This document shows positions 13,968 through 21,133 of a stretch of DNA of 25,462 nucleotides, one piece after another; the stretch's first letter is position 1, and each line of letters starts with the position of its first letter. The notes beneath the pieces are model-generated. The model was not told the origin of the DNA. It was given only the letters and a program-made list of their open reading frames with translations, and did not search any database. The translations under genes and the position numbers were made by a program. This DNA comes from Bacteroidota bacterium (GTDB taxonomy: Bacteria > Bacteroidota > Bacteroidia > Flavobacteriales > Weeksellaceae), in assembly GCA_023433225.1 (NCBI GenBank), contig JAEZDQ010000062.1:1-25462 (forward strand). Direction: 5' to 3'.

Positions 13968-15322
13968 AAAATCGGTTTGACAAATATTTTAAACAAATAC
14001 TGGAGACGCCTCAGCCGCCACCTGCGGATGCTTGGGAATACATCCAAGGCCAGCTGCCTTCGCCCAAGGGCAAGAGGAGGATTTTCCCACTTTGGCTTCA
14101 GTTTTCCGGAATCGCCATGTCCCTTTTGCTCATGGTTGGTTTGGGTTATTGGCTGGGAATTCAAAAAAGCGAAATGTCCGGAAACCCTGAAATGGTGGTT
14201 TATCCGGAACAAGTACCGCTTTTTCAAGAGTCAAACACCGTTTCTCCATCCGGGAACGAAGAAATACCCAGTCATCTTTCAAATGATGGCATTACATTGA
14301 CATCCCAAAATCCAAATCATTCCGAAGTTTCTGATAAAAACCAAACCTTTTCATTCCCAAACCCATATCGGGTTTCCATTCCGGAGACGGGTGCAGTTCA
14401 TTATGCAAACTTTGCGGAAATTGCTTTGTCCGCAACGGTTCATCAAAACTTCATTTTTCCTCTGTCCAATTTAAATCTAAAAACCGGAACCACACTCGCC
14501 TATTCTGAAATTTCGAAGAATACAAGTCCCAATACAAACCTTTTGACGGCTGAAAATCAATTGTCCGCTTCAAAAGAAAAGAAGAAAAATAAATCCATGG
14601 ATTTTGACCGTTTCCACTTCTCAGTTTTCGCCTCGCCGCTTTCCTTCAACACTTTTGTCGGAAATTCCATGTTGGCGGATGAAATGAGCGAATTCAAAAC
14701 TGAAAACAGTGTGACTTTGGCTTATGGCGTAAAAGCTGGATATTCATTGTCACCTTCATTCAAAGTCAGAACCGGTGTTTCTGTAGTCGGATTGGAGCAA
14801 ATTACCAATAATGTCCCGCTGGCCGTAAGCATTCACGGACGAAGCGAATTGACCTCCATCGATGATGTCAACAATGTGAAATACAATGGAAATGTGCGGA
14901 TAGACAATAATCCTACGGCCAACTCTTTACTGGAAATGGAGCTCAGCGACCGGATGGGTTATGGCGATATTCAACAACAGGCAAGCTATATTGAAATTCC
15001 TTTAGAAGCGGAGTTGAGCCTTTTCCAAACCCCTTCCATCGGGATTAGTGCTACAGGAGGCGGAAGTACTTGGTTGCTTTCCAAAAATAAAATCTATGTC
15101 CACATGGACGATTATACCCAAGAATTGGGTGAAGCCAATAATCTGAATAAAGTTTCTTTCAGCGCGAATGCAGGGCTGAAATTCGATATGAACCTGACGG
15201 ATAATATTAAATTAAATGTAGAACCCAACTTCCGATACCTGATCAACCCGGTTAACAACATCGAAAAGTACAACCCTTATACTGTCGGTGTAAATGCAGG
15301 CCTGAGTATTTCTTTAAAATAA
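13964..15322 (+). CDS. Anti-sigma-like protein with predicted outer-membrane-barrel domain
   Basis: A 452-residue protein with three visible parts. Residues 1-42 form a basic cytoplasmic head with PPADAWEYIQGQL, a pattern often seen at the N-terminus of putative anti-sigma proteins next to ECF genes in this phylum. About residues 43-65 form one transmembrane helix. About 66-205 are a Ser/Thr/Asn/Pro-rich linker. From about 208 to the end, alternating beta strands with an aromatic start (FHFSVFASPLSF) and repeated GVKAGYSL-type strands resemble PorT-type outer membrane barrels. The 4-bp overlap with the ECF gene suggests it holds and releases that sigma factor. A soluble periplasmic beta domain instead of a true barrel is possible. 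Confidence 0.75.
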   Translation: MKNRFDKYFKQILETPQPPPADAWEYIQGQLPSPKGKRRIFPLWLQFSGIAMSLLLMVGLGYWLGIQKSEMSGNPEMVVYPEQVPLFQESNTVSPSGNEEIPSHLSNDGITLTSQNPNHSEVSDKNQTFSFPNPYRVSIPETGAVHYANFAEIALSATVHQNFIFPLSNLNLKTGTTLAYSEISKNTSPNTNLLTAENQLSASKEKKKNKSMDFDRFHFSVFASPLSFNTFVGNSMLADEMSEFKTENSVTLAYGVKAGYSLSPSFKVRTGVSVVGLEQITNNVPLAVSIHGRSELTSIDDVNNVKYNGNVRIDNNPTANSLLEMELSDRMGYGDIQQQASYIEIPLEAELSLFQTPSIGISATGGGSTWLLSKNKIYVHMDDYTQELGEANNLNKVSFSANAGLKFDMNLTDNIKLNVEPNFRYLINPVNNIEKYNPYTVGVNAGLSISLK

Positions 15323-15375
15323 TTGGAGAAACGGAATTCTTATTGTTGAATTAAAGGAAAAAGACGGTTTCGAAT

Positions 15376-15912
15376 TTAAGATTCTTCGGTTTCAATGATA
15401 TTTTCCTCGACCAAAACCGTTTCGATAAAAGTCCGCAAAACACTGATGTGGCTTCTTGCCAACCGTTGGCCGATTTTGGCTGAAAGATACGGGCCAAGGA
15501 TAAGGATGATTCCCAATACATTGGTCCAAACCCAGAAACTGCCCACGCCCAAAGCAAGTTCGATCCAACCATAAACTCCCGTTGTCAATAAAATCGCGCC
15601 GCCTAAAATATAGGAAAACATAAAAAACGTCCAAATGGATGTCCTCGGGCCGAATAAGCCTCGAATAAAAATTTTATGGGATTTCCTTTCATGTCGTTCA
15701 ATTCTTATTTGCAACTGCGGTGCCCATAATTTATCCTGATCTTGCTTCACATACACCAAACTGATCTCGCTGTTCACATATCCGCCCAAGGTTTTGTTGT
15801 GGTTTTCCAAGTGGGTTTTCATCTTGCGGGAAAATTCTTCCGGTGCCATTTTAGCCACTACCTTGAACCTCGGACGGCTTCGGATGGCATGGATTTCAAT
15901 TTCATGCTTCAT
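15376..15912 (-). CDS. Two-helix membrane protein of unknown function
   Basis: I do not recognise the family. From the ATG at 15912 the product has 178 residues; an upstream TTG at 15951 would add 13 unlikely residues. The N-terminal 85 residues are soluble and basic (RSRPRFKVVAKMAPEEFSRKMK). Two transmembrane helices follow at about 93-112 and 120-142, joined by a short tryptophan-containing turn. The C-terminal 30 residues are cytoplasmic if the N-terminus is cytoplasmic, and end in acidic residues. It diverges from the alkyltransferase-like gene, with 49 bp between the start codons. No catalytic motif is visible. Confidence 0.75.
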   Translation of the reverse strand: MKHEIEIHAIRSRPRFKVVAKMAPEEFSRKMKTHLENHNKTLGGYVNSEISLVYVKQDQDKLWAPQLQIRIERHERKSHKIFIRGLFGPRTSIWTFFMFSYILGGAILLTTGVYGWIELALGVGSFWVWTNVLGIILILGPYLSAKIGQRLARSHISVLRTFIETVLVEENIIETEES

Positions 15913-15961
15913 ATGCGCTGGTATAATTCGAATGATTAAATTTACAAACAAATCATTGGGG

Positions 15962-16291
15962 ATGGGTGTTAAAGAAGAATCATTTTTTGAAAAAGTTTAT
16001 GATGTTGTACGACAAATCCCGGAAGGAAAGGTAACGTCTTACGGGGCCATCGCCAAATGTATCGGCATGAAAATCTCCGCCCGTATGGTCGGCTGGGCTA
16101 TGAACGCCGCACACGGAAGAAACGATGTACCCGCTCACCGCGTAGTCAACCGAAACGGTTTGTTGACCGGAAAACACCATTTTTCGCCGCCCGAATTGAT
16201 GCAACAATTATTGGAAAACGAAGGCATCAAAATTCAGGATGACCAAATTTTGAATTTCCAAGAAGTGTTATGGAAACCGGACAGAATATGA
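15962..16291 (+). CDS. Alkyltransferase-like (ATL) DNA repair protein
   Basis: A 109-residue protein of the MGMT DNA-binding domain family. It keeps the DNA-binding helix-turn-helix with Tyr27 (SYGAIAK), the arginine that replaces the flipped base (Arg41 in ARMVGWAM) and the active-site loop. The usual PCHRV is PAHRV at residues 57-61, so the alkyl-accepting cysteine is alanine. Such ATL proteins (E. coli YbaZ, fission yeast Atl1, which have tryptophan there) bind O6-alkylguanine and recruit nucleotide excision repair instead of removing the alkyl group. ATG at 15962 is chosen because it begins just before the conserved fold; an ATG at 15932 would add ten residues. It converges on kdsA across a hairpin. 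Confidence 0.85.
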   Translation: MGVKEESFFEKVYDVVRQIPEGKVTSYGAIAKCIGMKISARMVGWAMNAAHGRNDVPAHRVVNRNGLLTGKHHFSPPELMQQLLENEGIKIQDDQILNFQEVLWKPDRI

Positions 16292-16304
16292 TTCAAAAAC
16301 CTTT

Positions 16305-16345
16305 TTCATTTTGAAGCTGCTTCCAAAATGAACCTTATCAAGGTT
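16305..16345. terminator. Bidirectional terminator between the ATL gene and kdsA
   Basis: TTCATTTTG (16305-16313) pairs with CAAAATGAA (16324-16332). The stem continues as AAG/CTT (16314-16316 with 16320-16322) with C16323 bulged and a CTG loop. A second hairpin AACCTT-ATC-AAGGTT spans 16331-16345 and shares the arm. On the minus strand a run of five T (16306-16302 complement region) follows, suiting kdsA; on the plus strand a short T tract follows the second hairpin. Confidence 0.6.
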
Positions 16346-16362
16346 AGACTTTTAATTTCAAA

Positions 16363-17172
16363 TCACAGAACCGCTTCTCTCACCCGAACCAATTTTCTTA
16401 GTAAATCTTCCATTAAATCCAATTGAAGCATATTGGCTCCATCGCTTTTTGCATTTTTCGGTTCGGGATGTGTTTCAATGAAAATCCCGTCGGCCCCTAC
16501 TGCGATTCCGGCTTTGGCAATGGTTTCTATTAATTCGGGCTTTCCTCCGGTTACGCCACTCGCCTGATTGGGTTGTTGCAAAGAATGCGTTATATCTAAA
16601 ATCACCGGCGCATAGTTCTGCATCACGGGAATTCCCCGATAATCCACCACCAAATCGCCATAGCCCAACATGGTTCCACGCTCGATGATCGCCACATTTT
16701 GATTGCCCGAATCGGTCACTTTTTCCACCGGAAACTTCATGCTTTCAGGTGAAAGGAATTGTCCTTTTTTCAACGTGACATGTTTTCCGGTTTTCGCAGC
16801 TGCCACGACCAAATCGGTTTGACGCACCAAAAATGCCGGAATTTGAAGCACATCGACATATTCAGCAGCCATTTCCGCATGAAAAGGTTCATGAATATCG
16901 GTCGTGGTCGGAACGTCAAACTCCTCTCCTATTTGTCGGATGATTTTTAGCGCTTTTTCGTCGCCGATTCCGGTAAAAGAATCAATTCGCGAGCGATTCG
17001 CTTTTTTAAACGAACCTTTGAAAATATAGGGAATATTGAGTTCATCAGTAATTTTGATGACTTTTTCCACGATTCTGCGTGGTGTATCTTCATTTTCGAT
17101 GGCGCAAGGACCCGCGATTAAAAAGAAATTCGGCGAGTCTTTGTGTTTGATTTTTGATAAGTTCTGAATCAT
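16363..17172 (-). CDS. kdsA: 3-deoxy-8-phosphooctulonate (Kdo-8-P) synthase, metal-dependent class
   Basis: KdsA condenses arabinose-5-phosphate and phosphoenolpyruvate into Kdo-8-phosphate, the precursor of the Kdo sugar of lipopolysaccharide. Motifs include IAGPCAIEN (19-27), FKGSFKKANRSR (51-62), DIHEP (92-96), and the C-terminal IETHPEPKNAKSDGAN (232-247). Cys23, His196, Glu233 and Asp244 line up with the four metal ligands of the Aquifex enzyme, and the E. coli-type asparagine in place of the cysteine is absent, so this is the metal-dependent class. Length of 269 is normal. It fits the LPS/surface glycan genes elsewhere in the window. No kdsB, kdsC or kdsD is adjacent. Confidence 0.96.
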   Translation of the reverse strand: MIQNLSKIKHKDSPNFFLIAGPCAIENEDTPRRIVEKVIKITDELNIPYIFKGSFKKANRSRIDSFTGIGDEKALKIIRQIGEEFDVPTTTDIHEPFHAEMAAEYVDVLQIPAFLVRQTDLVVAAAKTGKHVTLKKGQFLSPESMKFPVEKVTDSGNQNVAIIERGTMLGYGDLVVDYRGIPVMQNYAPVILDITHSLQQPNQASGVTGGKPELIETIAKAGIAVGADGIFIETHPEPKNAKSDGANMLQLDLMEDLLRKLVRVREAVL

Positions 17173-17193
17173 TTGGTAAAATTACAAAAAAGG

Positions 17194-17231
17194 GTTGGAT
17201 GTTGGATGATGGGCCTTGAATGATGAATCAT
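17194..17231. repeat. Short degenerate TTGGATG/TGAATGATG repeat upstream of kdsA
   Basis: The 88-bp gap between the AT-rich lipoprotein and kdsA contains tandem imperfect units: GTTGGAT, GTTGGATGATG, then TTGAATGATGAATCAT. It is non-coding in appearance and sits upstream of the kdsA start. No exact -7 box is visible for kdsA; the nearest match is TAATTTTA just before the ATG. Confidence 0.4.
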
Positions 17232-17260
17232 AAGAGGATAGAAAAAAAATAGTCCAAACT

Positions 17261-17974
17261 TTATTCAACATCAAATTGAATAACGATGGGTATTTCTACC
17301 ATTTCTGGTGACAATTTATATTTTAATATTCCTTCAATTTTATTTTCTCCTCGTTTTTCAGCTTTAATAATTATTGTATTGCTTGCATCTTCAATTTTTG
17401 TAATTGAAAATTTTTGATTGTTTACAATTACTTCATAAGGATTGAATTCATTAAATCCTAAAAAACCGACTCTAACTTTTACATCATCATTTAATTTATA
17501 CTTCTCATTATTTGTAAAAACAAATGGTTGGACTGCAGTAAATCGTATAAATGAACCTCTATGTTCATCAAACATGGTTTGATATAAATAATTTTCAATC
17601 AACATCACATATTTGTATTGATTTAAAGGGGTTTTTGAGTCTTTAAGAAGTTGAAGGTAACCATCAGGAAAATACGCATAATTTTCTTTTTTTTTAAACA
17701 TTAAAAGAAACCTATCTATTTCATCTGCATCAATTTGCTTTGAATCACGCAACTCTGTTTTGAATCTTTTTATTTTCGTTAAAATACCTTTGTTTGATTC
17801 ATATGTTTTAGGTAATTCTGATTTTAGAATATTAATATCATATCGGAATTCTTTATTTGTATTTTCTATTGCACTTATTTCCAATTGTAGTTGTCGGATT
17901 TCTTCTTGAGTTGAATTGTCAGCTTGATTACAAGAAAAGAAAAAGACAAAACTTAAGAATACAATTTGTTTCAT
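17261..17974 (-). CDS. Coiled-coil lipoprotein of unknown function
   Basis: A 237-residue lipoprotein: signal peptide 1-14 and lipobox FFSC with Cys15. Residues about 20-95 are predicted alpha-helical with heptad-like Leu/Ile spacing (IRQLQLEISAI and following), probably a coiled coil. Residues about 145-237 look like one beta domain, with KYKLNDDVKVRVGFLG and a closing IPIVIQFDVE strand. The layout of helical stalk plus beta domain recalls part of GldM, the gliding/type 9 secretion protein, but no family can be assigned by eye. Composition is clearly more AT-rich than neighbouring kdsA and the RluA gene, which suggests recent acquisition. It diverges from the RluA gene and has its own -7 box. 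Confidence 0.7.
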   Translation of the reverse strand: MKQIVFLSFVFFFSCNQADNSTQEEIRQLQLEISAIENTNKEFRYDINILKSELPKTYESNKGILTKIKRFKTELRDSKQIDADEIDRFLLMFKKKENYAYFPDGYLQLLKDSKTPLNQYKYVMLIENYLYQTMFDEHRGSFIRFTAVQPFVFTNNEKYKLNDDVKVRVGFLGFNEFNPYEVIVNNQKFSITKIEDASNTIIIKAEKRGENKIEGILKYKLSPEMVEIPIVIQFDVE

Positions 17975-17989
17975 ATTTCAAGATTATAT

Positions 17990-17997
17990 CAAAAATA
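17990..17997 (-). promoter_or_regulatory. Predicted -7 promoter box of the coiled-coil lipoprotein
   Basis: TATTTTTG on the minus strand matches TAnnTTTG and lies 15 bp before the ATG at 17974. For the divergent RluA gene only an imperfect TAATTTCG at 18001-18008 is seen, 10 bp before its ATG. Confidence 0.45.
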
Positions 17998-18018
17998 CAA
18001 TAATTTCGCAGTCAGTTT

Positions 18019-19686
18019 ATGTTTAAAAGTCACCAAAATAAAATCACCTATTTCAAACCTGAACAAATTCAGGGCATTTCCTTGCCTGAAAAATTCACTT
18101 TTCCTTTTTATTATGAACCGCATCCTTTGACGGAATTGGCGGCGAAAGATTTGCAGAATTATCTGGAAAATGAATTTTCGGAGGACCATAATTTCGGTTT
18201 GGATGAATCCCGTGAGGGACTGATCATCGGGAAAATGTTTGGTGTTTTAGTGGTTCAGGACAAGGAAGGCAAACTCGGCTATCTATCGGCTTTTTCAGGC
18301 AAACTGGCCGGAAGCAATGACCATGAAAGATTTGTTCCGCCGGTCTTTGACATGCTCAAAGAAAACAGTTTTTTCTTGCAACAAGAAGAAATTTTAAACG
18401 AAATGAACCGGAAAATAGAAAAGCTGGAATCCGATTCGGAATTCATTGGGCTTCAATCCGATTTTGAAAAATATGCTCAAGAATCTGCCGATGAAATCTC
18501 AGGTTTTAAATTTCGAATGAAAGAAAACAAAGCCAACCGGAAAAAAATTCGCGAAGCAAAGGATTCTTCTATTTCCGAAACAGAATTAATCAAAGAAAGT
18601 AATCTCGATCAGTTCAAATTCCGGATGCTGAAAGAAAGCTGGAAACAGGTTCTGGATGATTTTCAACAAAAAATTCATGCATTTGAAACCCAAATTGAAT
18701 CTTTAAAAAAAGAAAGACGGGAAAAATCTTCCACGCTTCAAAACCAATTATTTGAGCAATATGCCTTTCTGAATCAATCTGGAAAAACCAAAAGTTTAGG
18801 TGCCATTTTTGCCGAAACGGTTTTTGAAAAACCACCTGCCGGAGCGGGCGAATGTTCCACACCCAAACTTTTGCAATACGCCTTTTTACACGATTTGAAA
18901 CCTCTGGCTTTTGCCGAATTCTGGTGGGGCGCTTCTCCCAAATCGGAAGTCCGTAAACACAAACAATTTTATCCGGCTTGCAGCGGAAAATGCCGTCCCA
19001 TCCTCAAACACATGCTCGAAGGAATGGAAATCGACGAGAATCCGCTTTTGAAAAATTTAGCCGCAGAAAAACAAATCGAAATTCTCTTTGAAGACGAATT
19101 TTTACTCATCGTCAACAAGCCGGCGGAACTGCTTTCGGTTCCCGGAATTGAAATTCAGGATTCGGTTTATACAAGATTGCAGGAAATTTTGCATCCGATC
19201 GAACCGCTGATTATTCATCGGCTCGATATGTCCACTTCCGGACTTTTGGTGGTTGCCAAAACCAAACAGGCCCATAAAAACATTCAACAGCAATTTCTGA
19301 AAAGAACTGTCAAAAAACGATACACCGCTTTGCTGGATGGAATTTTGATGGAAAATGAAGGCGAAATCCATCTTCCATTGCGGGCAGACATCACCGACCG
19401 CCCACGACAAATGGTTTGTTTTGAAAACGGAAAAAAGGCGGTTACAAAATGGAAAAAAATAGAAACGAAAGACGGAAAAACCAAAGTTCATTTTTGGCCG
19501 TTGACCGGAAGAACGCATCAATTAAGAATGCATGCCGCGCATGAATTGGGGCTGAATGCGCCTATTTTGGGTGATGATTTGTATGGGAATTCGGCTGAAC
19601 GACTTTTTTTACATGCCGCCGAACTGGAATTTACACATCCTGAAACAAAAGAAATACTGAAGTTTGAAGTGAAAGAAAGTTTTTAA
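18019..19686 (+). CDS. RluA-family pseudouridine synthase with N-terminal extension
   Basis: A 555-residue protein. The C-terminal part (about 352-555) is an RluA-type catalytic domain that isomerises uridine to pseudouridine in rRNA or tRNA. The catalytic aspartate is Asp403 in HRLDMSTSGLLV, and TGRTHQLRMH is the later family motif. The N-terminal 340 residues are extra: a globular part (1-135), a charged coiled coil (about 140-255), and a cysteine segment with GECS (Cys279) and CSGKC (Cys321, Cys325). This long form is, as I recall, recurrent in Bacteroidota and some gamma-proteobacteria, so it is not a one-off fusion. The extension may bind RNA or a metal, which is inference. The RNA site modified is unknown. 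Confidence 0.88.
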   Translation: MFKSHQNKITYFKPEQIQGISLPEKFTFPFYYEPHPLTELAAKDLQNYLENEFSEDHNFGLDESREGLIIGKMFGVLVVQDKEGKLGYLSAFSGKLAGSNDHERFVPPVFDMLKENSFFLQQEEILNEMNRKIEKLESDSEFIGLQSDFEKYAQESADEISGFKFRMKENKANRKKIREAKDSSISETELIKESNLDQFKFRMLKESWKQVLDDFQQKIHAFETQIESLKKERREKSSTLQNQLFEQYAFLNQSGKTKSLGAIFAETVFEKPPAGAGECSTPKLLQYAFLHDLKPLAFAEFWWGASPKSEVRKHKQFYPACSGKCRPILKHMLEGMEIDENPLLKNLAAEKQIEILFEDEFLLIVNKPAELLSVPGIEIQDSVYTRLQEILHPIEPLIIHRLDMSTSGLLVVAKTKQAHKNIQQQFLKRTVKKRYTALLDGILMENEGEIHLPLRADITDRPRQMVCFENGKKAVTKWKKIETKDGKTKVHFWPLTGRTHQLRMHAAHELGLNAPILGDDLYGNSAERLFLHAAELEFTHPETKEILKFEVKESF

Positions 19687-19691
19687 ATGGT

Positions 19692-19729
19692 CGGAATTCG
19701 AAGTTTGAAATTCGGAAGCTGAAAATTCC
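19692..19729. repeat. Imperfect GAATTCGAA-type repeat, left copy
   Basis: A 38-bp stretch built of GGAATTCGAA, GAAATTCGGAA and GAAAATTCC steps lies in the gap between the RluA gene and the YgjV-like gene. A related stretch lies at 19973-20009 on the other side of the small gene. Confidence 0.4.
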
Positions 19730-19730
19730 C

Positions 19731-19738
19731 TACTTTTG
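19731..19738 (+). promoter_or_regulatory. Predicted -7 promoter box of the YgjV-like/GT4 pair
   Basis: TACTTTTG matches TAnnTTTG and lies 16 bp before the ATG at 19755. A TTTG at 19704-19707 is 23 bp upstream, too far for a normal -33 element. Confidence 0.5.
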
Positions 19739-19754
19739 CGCAAATTTTGACCCC

Positions 19755-20012
19755 ATGAATCCGAATTTATTTGAATGGATTGGTTATGCCGCCTCGATTT
19801 TCATTGTTTTATCATTTGTAGTCAACAATATCAAATCCATTCGGATTATCAATATGATTGGTTGTTTGTGTTTCGTGGCTTACGGAACTTACTTCGAATT
19901 CTGGCCGGTGGTCATCCCCAATGCGATTTTGGTATTTATCCAATTGTATTTCTTAATTTTCAAGGATAATAACCGAAATTCGAAAACTGAAATCCGGAAT
20001 TCGGAATCCTAA
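19755..20012 (+). CDS. YgjV-like small membrane protein
   Basis: An 85-residue hydrophobic protein with two to three membrane helices, at about 8-25, 30-45 and 50-68 (for example IGYAASIFIVLSFVV and VIPNAILVFIQLYFLIF). The pattern of G-Y-A-A-S helix, NxxK/R-x-I-x-N-x-x-G loop and a closing helix fits the small YgjV-like membrane proteins of Bacteroidota; function is unknown. The last 12 residues (NRNSKTEIRNSE region) are encoded by the repeat at 19973-20009, so they may be an added tail. It is followed after 8 bp by the GT4 gene, indicating a shared transcript. Confidence 0.7.
   Translation: MNPNLFEWIGYAASIFIVLSFVVNNIKSIRIINMIGCLCFVAYGTYFEFWPVVIPNAILVFIQLYFLIFKDNNRNSKTEIRNSES
19973..20009. 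repeat. Imperfect GAATTCGAA-type repeat, right copy
   Basis: A 37-bp stretch (CGAAATTCGAA, CTGAAATCC, GGAATTCGGAATCC) resembles the stretch at 19692-19729 in the same orientation. It forms the 3' end of the YgjV-like coding region. Confidence 0.4.
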
Positions 20013-20020
20013 TTAAGGAA

Positions 20021-21133
20021 ATGAAACGCAAAATCATCAGTTCCGTCATCAATAATTACCAAGGCGATCAACGGGTGCAGAAAGTCTGCAATTCGCTGAT
20101 GAAGTTTGGTTTTGAGGTGGAAGTTGTGGCAACAAACCTGCGCGGAAACCCGTCCTTAAATTTTCCGTATAAAATTCACCGGTTGGATTTGAAAACCCAG
20201 TCAGGCATGAAAATGTATCTGGATTTTAACCGGAAATTATTTTTCAAATTAAATTCAATGGTTCAAAAAGGCGATGTTCTTTTGGCCAATGACCTGGATG
20301 CGCTTTTGCCGAATTACTTGGTGAGTAAACTCAAAGGATGCGAATTGGTTTTTGACAGCCATGAAATTTTTTCAGAGGCTCCGACACTTTACAACCGGCC
20401 GTTCCGAAAAAGAATTTGGAAAATATTGGAAAAAGCAATCGTACCGAAAATCAAGCATTTTTATACCGTGAGTGAGGGTTATGCGGATTGGTTCGAAAAT
20501 GAATACAAAATCCGGCCGGAAATCATTCGTAATGTCCCCGTAGTGGAGTATATTTCGAATGAATTGAGAATTGTTCTCCCAGAGGTTCAATCCAACGAAA
20601 AAATCCTGGTTTACCAAGGTGCGGTGAATTTCAGCCGGGGAATCGACCAAATGATTCGGGCGATGCAGTTTATGGAAAATGCCCAGTTATGGGTTATCGG
20701 AAACGGACCCAAAAAAGCGGAGTTTGAAAAATTAACTTCGGATTTAGGATTAAATAAGAAAGTGAAATTCATCGGTACTATTTCCCCTGCGCAATTGAAA
20801 TTAATCACACCCAAAGCGGATTTGGGACTGAGCCTTGAAGAAGATTACGGTATCAGTTACCGCTATGCATTACCCAATAAAATCTTTGATTATACCCATG
20901 CAGGAATTCCGGTTTTGGGAACAAATTTACCCGAAATTAAAAATACAATTGAAAAATTCGGGATTGGGAAAACCATTCAAAAACATGATTCAAAACACAT
21001 TGCCGGATTGATGCAAGAAATGTTGGCCGAAGGGAAAATGCCTTATGCAGAAAACTTAAAACAGGCCGCAAAGGTTTTCAATTGGGAAAATGAAGAGCAA
21101 AAGCTACAGAAGATTTATTCCTCTTTCAAATGA
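20021..21133 (+). CDS. Family 4-like glycosyltransferase (GT-B fold)
   Basis: A 370-residue GT-B glycosyltransferase. The N-terminal domain carries GDVLLANDLDALLP (84-97) and FDSHE (111-115). The C-terminal donor domain starts near LVYQGAVNFSRGID (196-209), with WVIGNGP (224-230) and LPNKIFDYTHAGIPVLGTNLPEI (284-306). The usual E-x7-E second glutamate is not conserved here (the position reads as KIFD), as in a recognised subgroup of GT4 enzymes that have LPNKxFDY instead. Starts 8 bp after the YgjV-like gene. The 3' end overlaps the convergent GT2 gene by 19 bp. Probably a cell-envelope glycan enzyme; donor unknown. Confidence 0.85.
   Translation: MKRKIISSVINNYQGDQRVQKVCNSLMKFGFEVEVVATNLRGNPSLNFPYKIHRLDLKTQSGMKMYLDFNRKLFFKLNSMVQKGDVLLANDLDALLPNYLVSKLKGCELVFDSHEIFSEAPTLYNRPFRKRIWKILEKAIVPKIKHFYTVSEGYADWFENEYKIRPEIIRNVPVVEYISNELRIVLPEVQSNEKILVYQGAVNFSRGIDQMIRAMQFMENAQLWVIGNGPKKAEFEKLTSDLGLNKKVKFIGTISPAQLKLITPKADLGLSLEEDYGISYRYALPNKIFDYTHAGIPVLGTNLPEIKNTIEKFGIGKTIQKHDSKHIAGLMQEMLAEGKMPYAENLKQAAKVFNWENEEQKLQKIYSSFK

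Noticed and set aside
13799..14227. A 142-codon minus-strand frame opposite the sigma/barrel gene junction
   Set aside because: It is antisense to two overlapping genes with clear features.
15794..15961. Upstream extension of the alkyltransferase-like gene
   Set aside because: The reading frame is open but encodes sequence unlike the family and overlaps the divergent membrane protein gene; the conserved domain starts at 15962.
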